Assembly (NCBI RefSeq): GCF_018143015.1
Contig: NC_054756.1
Location: 23,415,440 to 23,479,439, forward strand
DNA length: 64,000 nucleotides
Direction: 5' to 3'
Origin: Lytechinus variegatus
Lineage: Eukaryota; Echinodermata; Echinoidea; Temnopleuroida; Toxopneustidae
Below the pieces are notes generated by a model. It saw only the letters and a program-made list of their open reading frames with translations, did no database searches and was not told the DNA's origin. This document shows, one piece after another, positions 11,421 through 22,114 of the stretch (the stretch's first letter is position 1; each line of letters starts with the position of its first letter). The position numbers and the translations under genes were made by a program.

Positions 11421-11839
11421 ATTATAGTGATTTTATGACAGGAATAATTCTGACAGATTTGACTGCAATTTTGACAACAATTTTCATACCTTAAAAATAG
11501 CTTACTCTAGTCTAAAGAATGATAACAAGGTTGATTTCTATTCCATTAGGTTTTCCTTGTATTATTTTCTTTGACCAACAAGAATGTTTAAGTCTTAATG
11601 ATATTCTGAAAAGATTCGGTAAACTTAAACACAAACTTCAATTTCGTCATTTCCAAATGGGCTATGGCATCAATGGCATGATGAGCCCAACAATTTTGAG
11701 GGGCCAAGCATGGCATACAGAGTAAAATTTTAGGTTTCAAAATCAACAAATTTTGGATTGTGCTTGCATAAATTATTGTTAAGTAAGGTTCGCATTCAAT
11801 TTACAAAAAAAAAATGCTTAGAATGTCTAGTTTTAAGGT

Positions 11840-11995
11840 CGGAATATTACAAATTTTTGAGCTCGCGCTTTGCGCTCGCATTATTTGATTGGTGAGTTAT
11901 GTATCCTATTTATGAGTCACTAAATGCAGTCCAGAACAGCCTCCTTTTCTGGTCAGTAAAAATTTCAGCTTGTGTTTTGTGCTCGCGTTAATTTG
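11840..11995. repeat. Further GCTCGCGC-type palindrome units outside the nested hAT
   Basis: Two more copies of the palindrome with its trailing CATTATTTG(A)TTGGTGAG text lie at about 11856-11889 and 11965-11992. They are outside the boundaries of the nested element but inside the larger one. They may be the remains of an older member of the same family. Confidence 0.6.
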
Positions 11996-12657
11996 TTTAG
12001 TAAGATGCACACCTTTTTCATGATTACAAAAACAGCTCGAAATATTTAAATTTCATTTCTTATTGCATCTTATTACAACATCTCGCAAGGATGCCCTTTT
12101 AACAGTGATTAGCACCATAATTGACCCAAAATCGAGTTTTACAACTTCAAAATTGATTTTTTTTTTTTCAAAACCACTTGCTCGCTATGCTTTCTATAGC
12201 GGGAAATTAAAGCCTAAATCAAAATATATGTCTTATCAATTAGAAATCACTTAAAAAAGCTTTGCTGAACTGCACCAAAATTCTCATTTTGACTTATACT
12301 GTAAGTGCATTTTTGGCTTTGACCTCCCCCCCCAAAAAAAAAATACATTCTGCCTCCCCTGTCCCAGGTAGAGGAGAAAGACATATGTTGAGAATGGGCA
12401 TGCCAGGATCAGATCACCTTGGTAATAATTATTGCAATGTGAATCGCCTAGAACAATAATTAAATGTACAAAGGTAACTACATATTTTAATTTTATGCCT
12501 AAATCTACATGATCTATCATGAAATTATTTTCGTTTTAAATGTACAAGGGTCAAAAATTTTGCTCGCTCACACCTTTTATACATTTGGTCCTGTGTGTCA
12601 TGTATGCCGCCTAAGCATTGTTGTCTAATTTTTTTTCTCCATATATTGTACAATTGA

Positions 12658-12797
12658 AATGCCTTGGCCTTGGCCTTGAGGTTTTCAGGCCTTGGCCTTG
12701 GCCTTGGGTTTCCATGCCTTGGCCTCAGCCTTGGTTATTGAAGCCTTGGCCTTGGGTATTAAAGCCTTGGCCTTGGCCTTGGAGGTTTGAGCCTTGA
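12658..12797. repeat. Right (CCTTGG)n subterminal array of the hAT element
   Basis: GCCTTGGCCTTGG units recur about a dozen times with short spacers, ending 11 bases before the right terminus. They run in the same strand sense as the left array at 9765-9895, so the arrays are not mirror images. Confidence 0.8.
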
Positions 12798-12913
12798 CTA
12801 CAACACTGGTATGTAATGTATCACTTGAAATTAACGTTTGAATATATGAAGATGAATATATAGCTTTACATTATTATCAATATGGCCCATATCAATAATA
12901 TCATGATTATCAG

Positions 12914-13316
12914 TAGAGGTGCTGGTCAGAAAATTGGGATCGTCCCAGTTTACAAGGACTGTCTCAGTTTATAAGGATTTCTTCACACAAGAAATCTAGG
13001 AAAGTTTATTCACCCGTCAAGTGCCGACACCAATCAAGTGTGCTAGTCGATGTAAACATATCAGGTTTCATAACAAGATTATTGGAAGATGGTAAGTCAT
13101 GAAAAATAGACGGTGAACTGGGGGAATTGAGGTCACTGAATCTATTTTTAGCACTCTCAATTTCCGTAATTGCTGTCTTTGTCCCGTAGGGGGAAGTGAA
13201 AAAAAAATGTCCCCAAAAACAAGGACAGTCTCAATTTATCAAGACATGATTTGTCTTGGTTTATGAGGATATCCTTGTTTTCTGGGACAATCCCAATTTT
13301 TGGACCAACGCCTATA
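12914..13316. mobile_element. Fold-back MITE, about 400 bp
   Basis: The left arm (GGTGCTGGTCAGAAAATTGG onward) pairs with the right arm (CCAATTTTTGGACCAACGCC). Inner segments also pair: AAGGACTGTCTCAGTTTATA with the complement of TTATCAAG..AGACTGTCCTTG. No clean target duplication was found and nothing is encoded. Confidence 0.7.
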
Positions 13317-14016
13317 GTGAGTATGGGGGTCCGATGTTGAACTTTTCCAATGCATTACAGATCACAAATAATTATGAGTTAATTTTGTGCTTTGAATTTT
13401 TGTGAATTGTCGGACATAAGGACTTGGCATTCAAACCAAATGAAAAAGTGCATGCAAAATCTTGAAATTGCAGTCTTTTACTTGGCAAGACAAACTAATA
13501 ATTATCCCCTCCAAACATACTACTGGATATTTATTTTGATCCTACAGAGTTTATAATCAAATATGAAGTCCTCAAGTAGATGACACTCTGTCTATGATAA
13601 GATGATCTATTATATTTGAATTGATTTATTTCCATTTCAAAATTGGACATAATATGATTAACATAACATAACAAGGTTGAAAATACTACAACACAAAATA
13701 TAATATATACATATATATATATATATATAAAATCATAGATTTAAGGAATACAATTCAGTAAATAAAGATATGTCAAACTCAAATGACATTTGTACTTAAA
13801 AGTAAAATGGAGGGACTTGCCAAAAAGAGCAAAGCTTGTACATTACAAAATTACAACAAATAAATATTGGGTCGTAATAATAAATTTGTTTAAAAATAAA
13901 TACAAACAATTTTTGTGCACTTGACAAAAACGTAACTGATGGATCATTTGGGAAAATACTACGTTTTACAGTATTATATTATAGACCCCTACTATTTTTT
14001 TTTCAATGATTTTCAG
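13317..14016. other. AT-rich upstream region of ANKRD66, no feature recognised
   Basis: There is an (AT)n run at about 13706-13729 and otherwise unique AT-rich sequence. Promoter elements cannot be named with confidence. A leader-exon acceptor (GATTTTCAG) ends this stretch at 14016, so transcription probably starts further upstream. Confidence 0.4.
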
Positions 14017-14113
14017 AACTGCACCAAGTCAAGAGATGAGGCCAAACAGTAATATCTGGTTGGTGAAAGTTTAAAGGAAACAGCAGAAGTCCACAGAAGG
14101 TATTCTTGCTATC

Positions 14114-16973
14114 ATGATGACAGAGCTGCATGAAGCCGCTGCATCGGGGGACAGTGCCCAAATTGAATTGCTGCTGACGACTGGAAAATATGACATTAAC
14201 GGACCAGACTTGGAATGGAATTCAAGGTGTCCAATTCACTGGGCTGCTATCAAAGGTAAGGTTTCATGTGTCAAATTCTTTTTCTTTTTTAAATTGTTAA
14301 TTTTATCTTTATTTGTGTTGTTTAACGAAAACAAGATTAATAAATACCGGGAGTCTGGGACAATGGTTAAATGTAACAACAACATGATAATAATGGTGAT
14401 GGTGGTAATGATAATAGGCCTAATAATGATAATGATAATATCAGTAATTATAATAATGATTATGATAGTAATAATATTAATAAAAGTAATAATGATGATA
14501 ACAATAATAATGATAATGATGACTATAATAATAATGATAATAATAGTGAAAATGATGACGACGACGATGATGATGATGATAATGATAATAATGGAAAACC
14601 TAACACAGCCTACTAGGAAAGATGTAGACAAACTTAAGCAATAGAATAAGTTTTAAAGGGTTAAATGATAAAAATCATCTTCCATTTACAAGAAAAATAT
14701 GTTCTTTTCATTTTGAATGTTTTATTTTCTATATTTCAGATCTTCTATGCTTGAATCTGTAAGATAGTTGTATTTTCATTTTTCTACATATGAAAAAATT
14801 TCAAAATGACTAATTTTACAGGGACTTATAGTTTTACTTTTTCTACCATAATACTTTTTTTTATATTTAATGTACTTTCAAATTTCATATTTTTGATAGT
14901 TCTATTTTCATTTTCTACATTAAAAAAAATCAAAATGATTCATTTTCCAGGGATTTCTTTTTTTTTTTACTAAAAATTATATTGTAGTACTTTCTTTATA
15001 TCTTTATCACTTTAAAATGTCATCTTTTTGGCAGATAGTGTTTATTTTCGTCTTCTACTGAAAAATATTTTGACTTTAAGAATATAAACAATGTACATGT
15101 AGGTCTTAATTAGGCCAGGGACAGGAATGGAAAAACAACAACCTGGAAATGTATTTGAGTCTAAAATTTGTTCTAAGTTCAAGTATTCTGATAAGCAGGT
15201 GCAAAATTGATAAGAAATGTTATAAGCTATCATGTAATTTCATATATTGTAGGGCATGCAGAGAGTATACGACTTCTGGCAAGCTACGGAGCGAGGCTGG
15301 ATGTCGTGACTGATGAAGGCTGGACGGCGACCCACTTTGCCTGCGAGCAGGGGAAAATACTTGCACTGAGGGCGCTATACAAATCGGGTGCGTTGATCGA
15401 CATGGAAGATAATTTTGGAGATACCCCTCAGCGTGTAGCTGAGATATATGGTCACGACGATTGCGTTACTTTTATCAACGAGTAAGTTCATTGCAATTTT
15501 TTTAGGTGGCTATATTCAGTTTTATAAGAATTTCTGTGAAGTCAATTCAAGTCATTTGGTCCGTTTTCTTTTATGCAATAGTTGGTTTAAAGATAAATTC
15601 CAGTTTTGGTAACAATCTCAAAATGACTTTTTCCAGAATCTATTATAATGACCACCCAAGTGTCTGTTTGTATGAATAAAAAATATGTGCCAAAGGATTC
15701 TGAAAGAACTTGTGTAATTGCTGAGAAATAAGCAAAATAAGCGCAGATTCGGTCACTTCCGTCGGGTCTTTATTCCAGCAATAATAATACACTGTCCCAC
15801 GTGTGCCTATCTGTGTTGGTGATCTTCAGTGTGAACATTTTTCAGCCTAGATTTCAAGATTTCACAAAGTTCAGTTTATGTAACTGTACCAGATCTAGAT
15901 CCTCGATGATATACTGACAATTAAGCCTGGTTTTACAGACTTTCTCATGAAATCAGTGTTTACTGCAACTACTGGCATTTCTCTTTAAGTGAGAAATAAA
16001 ATTCCATGACTACATAATTAAAAAAAAAGGATATTCTTGGTTTGAAAGCTTGCCAGACATAGCAGCAAGCCATAAGCTTATTACATGCAGTTTTGTATGT
16101 GTCTGCTTGCTATGCTTTATTGTGAAAACATCTCGGCAGGGGTATGTTTTGATCATCAAGCAAATAGGTGATGATTTTCATTGACAAATTTTCTCTCAAC
16201 CAATCAGATGCAAGGATTTGCAGTAGCTTATTACAATAGTCACTGAAAATCATTTGTTTCATGGAACACTCCCCAGTATCTGGGGTAACATGATACATCC
16301 ATGAACTTCAATATGACCTAATCATCAATCATGTATTCAGAGCTGCCAACCTGAAGAAACACTTTCAATGTTTTCAAAGCTGAAAATCAGTATGTTGGTG
16401 AAGAAATATGTATTTTCAAATAAATGCCATGGGACAACAAACGGTGGCGGACCGTGACCCGGAGGAGACAATTATTGGAGGGGCACTTTATTGGAAGTGT
16501 GAACAATGCAGCTGTGCCCCTCCAATGCTTTGTCTCCTTTGGGTCATGGTCCGCCACTGACAACACATAAAACTGAAACTTTAGAAATCAGTATTTTTTC
16601 TAAATTTTCAGTACTAAATACGGAAAATTAGTACTATTATAAAGCAGCTCTGTTTATTGTGTTTTTATTTAGTTATGTTTGACCAAATTTGACACTTGTG
16701 TCATTAATAAGCCAGTGAACTGAAGGGTAACGAAATGATGACAGTTCAATTATTTTGATCACTTTTTCCCCATCTTCTTTCTCTCTTTTTTTATCCAGGG
16801 CCCGGATCGAGATTGAGGAGAAGAAGCGGCAAGCTGAGATCGAGGCAAAGATAGAAGCAGAGAGGAAGAGGCTGGAGGAAGAGAAAGCCAAGCAGGGGAA
16901 AATCTTGAAACATCTGACAGAAAAGAAGGAAAAGAAGTCTATACCTTCAAGATGGAGGAAAGGAAAAAGATGA
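14114..16973 (+). CDS. ANKRD66: ANKRD66-like ankyrin repeat protein, three coding exons
   Basis: The coding exons are 14114-14255, 15253-15481 and 16799-16973, all with GT-AG borders and consistent phases (1, then 2), giving 181 residues. The N-terminus reads MTELHEAAASGD, then DLEWNSRCPIHWAAIKG, GHAESIRLLASYGARLDVVT, DEGWTATHFACEQGK and NFGDTPQRVAEIYG: about three ankyrin repeats. The order and the DxEWN, TDxGWT and FGDTPxRxAxIYG phrases match vertebrate ANKRD66, a little-studied protein; its function is not established. The last exon encodes a charged helix (EEKKRQAEIEAKIEAERKRL) likely to form a coiled coil, then a basic end (SRWRKGKR). An untranslated leader exon probably begins at 14017, after the acceptor TTTTCAG. 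ATGATG opens the frame, so either Met could start. The gene appears complete and unbroken. Confidence 0.9.
14385..14600. repeat. (ATAATG/ATGATG)n microsatellite in ANKRD66 intron 1
   Basis: Degenerate TAATGATAATAATGAT repeats occupy most of the first part of intron 1. Long open frames on both strands (poly-Ile/Met type) come from this repeat and are not genes. Confidence 0.85.
15587..15988 (+). mobile_element. 400-bp MITE with TTAA ends, copy 1
   Basis: The element runs from TTAAAGATAAATTCCAG to CTGGCATTTCTCTTTAA, with TTAA at both borders (15587-15590 and 15985-15988), as expected for piggyBac-like targets. A second copy lies in the opposite orientation at 18597-18989, so the two flank the last ANKRD66 exon as inverted repeats roughly 2.6 kb apart. 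Confidence 0.8.
16340..16660. mobile_element. MITE (AGAGCTGCCAA end) interrupted by a hAT MITE
   Basis: AGAGCTGCCAACCTG at 16340 and the complementary AAGCAGCTCT at about 16640 bound text such as CTGAAAATCAGTAT and TTTTCAGTACT. The same text recurs at 62262-62440, where it is not interrupted. The interruption here is the 118-bp element at 16442-16559. It lies in ANKRD66 intron 2. Confidence 0.65.
16442..16559. mobile_element. 118-bp palindromic hAT-type MITE
   Basis: The ends read CGGTGGCGGACC and GGTCCGCCACTG, and the arms pair for about 30 bases with few mismatches. Flanks ACAACAAA (16434-16441) and ACAACACA (16560-16567) match at 7 of 8 bases. The ends resemble those of the nested hAT at 10172, so the same transposase group may move both. 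Confidence 0.82.
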
Positions 16974-17249
16974 CCAATCAAAATTACTTCTATTAGCTGA
17001 AAAAACCTTGTTACTCAAAAGTTTAAGTCTCAAAAGACAGCTCAGGAAAAGGTCTCATTATAGGTAAGACATAAGTTGCAAACTTCTTATGCCTAAAAAG
17101 TGTTCTCCTAAAGGATCAAAGAGGCTGTTTTCAGACAATGCGAGGTTGCCGTCATTGGCATGATTCAAGAATACATACTTCACTAGGCTGTCCGGAATTT
17201 TCTCCATTTTGATACGTTTAAACAGCTCACCAGTTCATTATACTTTTAT

Positions 17250-18065
17250 CTGCTGACTACTGCATTTTGTCATTCCAAAAGGCTCTGTACTGCTGGAGCT
17301 GCCTGGTTCCAGTAAGAAATAGGTTGACCTTTTGACTACTGAATTCTGGGATCCCCATAGGCTTTGTACAGGATCACTTAGTTCCAGAAGGAAATAGTTT
17401 AGCCCGTTGACTGCTGAATTCTGTGATTCCCATTTATATTTGTACAGGGATCGACTGGTCCCAGTAGGCAATGGGTTAACCTTTTGACTGCTGAATTCTG
17501 TAATTCTCATAGACTTTGTACAGGAATACCCAATTCCAGTAAGAAAGAGGTTAACCTGCTGACTATACTGAATTCTGTGATTCCCATTATATTTGTTCAG
17601 GGATCAACTGGTCCCAGTAGGCAATGGGTTAACCTGTTGATTGCTGAATTCTGTAATTCTCATAGACTTTGTACAGGAATACCCGATTCAAGTAAGAAAG
17701 AGGTTAACCTATTGACTATACTGAATTCTGTGATTCCCATTATATTTGTACAGGGATCAACTGGTCCCAGTAGGCAATGGGTTAACCTGTTGAATTCTGA
17801 AATTCTCATAGACTTTGTACAGGAATACCCAATTCCAGTAAGAAAGAGGTTAACCTATTGACTATACTGAATTCTGTGATTCCCATTATATTTGTTCAGG
17901 GATCAACTGGTCCCAGTAGGCAATGGGTTAACCTGTTGAATTCTGAAATTCTCATAGACTTTGTACAGGAATACCCGATTCCAGTAAGAAATGGGTTTTA
18001 TAACCCGTTGACTACTGAGTTCTGTATTTCTTATAGGCTTTATTCAGGATCATCTGGGCTCTGTA
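17250..18065. repeat. 72-bp minisatellite with two alternating unit types
   Basis: About eleven units follow the last ANKRD66 exon. Each contains CTGAATTCTGTRATTCYCAT, TTTGTACAGG and AGTAAGAAA or AGTAGGCAATGGGTTAACC. Type A (ATAGACTTTGTACAGGAATA) and type B (ATATTTGTACAGGGATCAAC) alternate from about 17420 onward, giving a roughly 145-bp higher-order period. Several frames stay open across units (SVIPIIFVQGSTGPSRQWVN). There is no start context or splice evidence, so I do not call a protein. Confidence 0.88.
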
Positions 18066-18596
18066 ACACACAGATTAGCAATCAATCGCCAATAGACTGA
18101 CCAATCAAGATCAATGTTAGATGCACATTTCGTTCTGACCATGAACCAATCATAAGAGTTCCTTCATCGCTAGTTACGGAGCCCAGGTTCCAGTAGGCGA
18201 TGGGTTAAAAGAGCCAGGGTGTTCCATGGAGCAGCTGTAGACACCATTTCATGAAACTTGTATTGTGAAATACTTTTAATTGCTTGTGAATTCATGGCAT
18301 TTAATTGATTGAAAGCAAATTTTTCTTAGAAATTTGCATCAGCTTTTGATTAATCACAAGATATATGAAATGAGACCTTACAATGAGAATTACTTTTAAA
18401 GTTACTTTCCATAGAAATGTGAAATAGTAATTGCGATTCCCAATCATTTTTAATATAATGAAGATTCTTTTTTTTTCGTAACAATTTTAGGAAAATGATT
18501 AGAATTTAAATCATCATTTGTAACAATTTTGAAATTATTTTATTTTTGGACAATCAATGGCTTTCCATATTGATGTATTGACAGTTCTTCATGTTT

Positions 18597-18989
18597 TTAA
18601 AGAGAAATGCCAGTAGTTGCAGTAAACACTGCATTCATGAGAAAGTCTGTAAAACCAGGTTTAATTGTCAGAATATCATCGAGGATCTAGATCTGGTACA
18701 GTTACATAAACTGAATTCTTGAAATCTACGCTGAAAAACGTTCACACTGAAGATCACCAACACAGATAGGCACACATGGGACAGTGTATTATTATTGCTG
18801 GAATAAAGACCCGATGGAAGTGACTGAATCCGCGCTTATTTTGTTTGTTTCTCAACAATTACACAATTTCTCCCAGAGTCCTTTGGCACATATTTTTTAT
18901 TCATACAAACAGACACTTGGGTGGTCATTATATTAGATTCTGTAAAAAGTCATTTTGAGATTGTTACCAAAACTGGAATTTATCTTTAA
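18597..18989 (-). mobile_element. 400-bp MITE with TTAA ends, copy 2 (inverted)
   Basis: This is the reverse complement of 15587-15988 over its whole length, about 85-90% identical by eye, with TTAA at 18597-18600 and 18986-18989. The match is collinear and complete, so it is an independent insertion or one arm of an inverted duplication. Confidence 0.82.
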
Positions 18990-21005
18990 TCACAAGCTTG
19001 AAACTGTTTTTATGGTATACTCCACGAGCTTGTGTCCTAATGCCTGCATCTTCCCCTGTCAGAAATATAACCAATCATTTGAATGATGCAATATATGTAA
19101 ATGAAATGCCATATTTTTTTACATATTCAGACTTTTATTTTATACCACCAAAAATGTAGTATGTTTTCTTATATTCGCACTGCATTGCCAAATCAAATTC
19201 ATTACTCGGGTTTGGTACGTTTTAAATCATATCTTGTGTCCGCATATAATTCAATAATCTTATGCAAAAATGTAATGCAAGTCCACAAGACCCGCAACTG
19301 CTAAAGCTACCTCACACGCAAAGGTGACATTTTTTATTTTGTCATGTTCAAATTTTTATAGCAAACTTGCAAGATTTGAGAAGCATGTTGTAATTCTTTG
19401 TGTTGTGAGCACTATTGGGCTTGATATAAGAGTATGGTACAGTATAGCAGCTTGGATTAATTTGTACTCTGGCCAACATTTTTTATCTGTAAAATTATTT
19501 GGATAGCCAAACTTTAACCGTAGAGGTTCATTTTATCAGCATATTTTTCATTCAGATTATTTGTATCTATCTCACAAATACTTAGAAATATAGTTTTCTT
19601 CACCATAAAAATGCAAAAAAATTATTTAAGAATTTACAATGTAAACAGTTTCTACATCTTCGGCTTTTCCTGATTCAACAAATTTTGACCATGGCCTAAC
19701 TCAGCCTAACTTAAATGTGACCTATGAAAGTAACCTCACCATAATAGCTGTTTTACAATTTATGGGATGAATTACAAGTTAAAATTTAGTTTCAATAAAT
19801 GGGTCAACTTGTTGTGGATTCAGAGATGTCAATGCCATGGTGTTTTATCTGTTCAATAAACAGATTACTAAATGTGAATTATAAGCTTTTGTACAGAATG
19901 CTTTTTAAACAAACATGTGTTGATTGTATTCTATGTATCTGTTCTGTATTATGAAAGTTTTGTTCATAGATTAATTTTTTTGCTCTTTATATACATTTAA
20001 TATAAAAGTATGTCGTAAATGTGTATTGTATAAATGACTCTGTGTGTCTATATCCTTGTAGTCAAGTGCCATAATCTAAAGAGAATGGTATATGTGTACC
20101 CTCTGAAAATGAATCTCAGCTGTACAGTACCTACTGTTACGGCTCCTTCTATTCAGGAAAGATTTTTTTTTATGCAAGTGAAACAGACTGAGGGCCAGTG
20201 AGGGGGAGGGGGGGGGTCAAGTACCTAAAATGTATGATATAATTTACAACAGATTAGGAATTTTGTTGAGGAGTGCTCCTGTAACATGTGATACATACAT
20301 GATACATCCATAAATTTTTTGGGGGAGGGAAATATTTGAGAAATTATGTTGTAAATGTAGGAGGATTTTTAAGAAGTATTTACAAAATTGATCCCATTTT
20401 TATTGATTTGCATTGTACATATTCATATATATGGATAATCAAAACTATTTTACATAATTTTCAATATGATCTTTCATTGTGTTTTTTAAACTAATTTTAT
20501 AAAAAAAATATTTCTTTTGTTTTTCTGTTTTTATTACCAAGTTGGTATCAGTATGAACTTCATTAAAATACTTTAGGGCGAGGCCAAATTTTTGCGAAAA
20601 AAAAAGAATTAAGAAAACAGTGAAAATACGAACATTATATTGCCTGTTGGAAGTACAGAATTTATTTCTAGATTTTTACCCAACTCGTCACAGTTATATC
20701 AATAATATGTGATTTTTGAATATTCATGCTTAAGCTAAATGGAATAATAACTATCATTTACAATTGAATTGAATAATTGGGCATTACAATCGGGTGGAAC
20801 GGGCAACATAGCAATCACATTGCTTTACGAGTTCTGACACAGTATATTCAGTTATACATAAATAGGAAGGGACTTCTTTGAAAGAGAATGCCAAAATGTG
20901 ACCATTAGAGTGTTCCATGAAGCAGTTTGGTCAGTGACTTTCACCAAGAATCTTGCTCTAAGCCAATTAGATGCAAGGATTTCTATGGCTTACAACAAAT
21001 AATCA
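18990..21005. other. AT-rich intergenic DNA, no gene seen
   Basis: Only small features were noticed: homopolymer runs (T9, G8 near 20205-20216), scattered ACATGTA motifs, and at 20899-21000 a fragment of the GTGTTCCATGAAG MITE family. Open frames are short and compositionally random. Confidence 0.5.
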
Positions 21006-21170
21006 AATAATCATAATAATATCTGGATTTATAAAGTGCTTTTTGTGGCGCTCAGTGCATGCAAATAATTAATCCTTCCAGGTACCCATTCACCTCACCT
21101 GGGTCGAGTGCAGCACAGTGTGGATAAATTTCTTGCCGAAAGAAGACATGCCTTGGGATTTGTGATGATG
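21006..21170 (-). mobile_element. tRNA-derived SINE (family 2), head missing
   Basis: Text CAGGTACCCATTCACCTCACCTGGGTCGAGTGCAGCACAGTG is the body of the family described at 48185-48450, with the (AAT)n-rich tail at the left. The tRNA-like head is absent or degraded. Confidence 0.7.
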
Positions 21171-21531
21171 CATATTCAGGAGTAGTCAACTAAATAAATC
21201 CTTTTTAGAATATTCTCATTGACTTCTGGCATGCTACATGTAAATTATGAAGAAGCTATGTAAATCCCATCCCAATGTCAGCCGTCTTTCTCAAAAGATC
21301 AAGTCAGGAAAAGGAAAGATGATCGATCAATTACATTTATAGGCAGCTCAACTTCTTAGTAATAAAATCTGCTCCTAATAAGCTCTACATGTATTTCATA
21401 GTTGACAGAGGTTGCAAAAGGTCTTGGACTTGTAGTTTGTTCAAAGGTTCAACTCCATTTTAATCCAGCCAAAGAAAATTTCTGTATTAGTTCATAGAAG
21501 GTTCACAGAATGAGGACTTTAAACTTTGTAA

Positions 21532-22024
21532 GGGTGTGTTTATGCTTCCATTGCGAGGACAGAATCAGCGATTTCAAACGTCGATTCAAAATGCCGATCG
21601 TAAACGTGGTTCTGGGAGTGCTGTTTATGCTTAACTTTTCAGAGCAAATCATGATCTCCAGCTGGCTTCGCATCGTAAAGCGAGGTCAAATTGGGCGCGC
21701 CTTTTTTCGAAAGTTTTTTTTCCGATTGTTATTACGTGGAGATAACATGGAGCAATACGACTGTATTTGCCCGCGGATTTTCATCTCACCGGAAGCATGT
21801 ACCAAATGACGTCATTTAAACACGTTTACGATCGTGGTTCTGTTTATACTTCCCCAGAAAGCCTGATTCTGGTCAAACGACGTTTACAAACGCACCTTTT
21901 TGTGAGTTTACGATCGGCGTTTTGAAACGGCGTTTAAATGAAAGCACAGACGCAACCGTGTTTTGGACTAATCACGTTTGGAAACGCTGATTCTAGCCTG
22001 AAAAGTGGAAGCATAAACACGGCC
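21532..22024. mobile_element. Fold-back element, 493 bp, TAA flanks (Harbinger-like)
   Basis: The left end GGGTGTGTTTATGCTTCCA pairs with the right end TGGAAGCATAAACACGGCC, followed inward by CAGAATCAGCG pairing with CGCTGATTCTAG. TAA borders both ends (21529-21531 and 22025-22027), matching the 3-bp TWA duplication of PIF/Harbinger elements. The CGATCG-rich interior has no transposase. Confidence 0.75.
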
Positions 22025-22114
22025 TAAAACAACAAATGAATTTAAGGAATATTGATCGCGCTTCATAAGCAGCACGTTAAGCAGAACTCATTAATCGAAC
22101 ATAAATCATAACTA

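Larger units (their letters stand above)
9751..12808. mobile_element. Non-autonomous hAT-type DNA transposon, 3.06 kb
   Basis: The ends CAGTGTTGTAGT and its complement ACTACAACACTG are flanked by a perfect 8-bp direct repeat, GTATGTAA (9743-9750 and 12809-12816). An 8-bp duplication and CAGTG-type ends are hallmarks of the hAT superfamily. Both subterminal zones are arrays of CCTTGG/CCTTGA hexamers (about 9765-9895 and 12658-12797). No transposase frame is visible inside, and part of its length is a second inserted hAT (10172-11420). It therefore needs a transposase from elsewhere. Confidence 0.9.

Noticed and set aside
9765-12797. CRISPR-like array (regular CCTTGG repeats)
   Set aside because: This is a eukaryotic genome, and the units are hexamers without unique spacers of constant length.
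14236-14644. Long Ile/Met-rich open frames
   Set aside because: They coincide with an ATAATG microsatellite on both strands.
17484-18100. Repeat-protein gene
   Set aside because: Frames are open only because the minisatellite unit lacks stops in that phase; no start context or splice partner.
21510-21809. 99-codon plus-strand frame
   Set aside because: It lies almost wholly within the fold-back element 21532-22024 and has no recognised domain.
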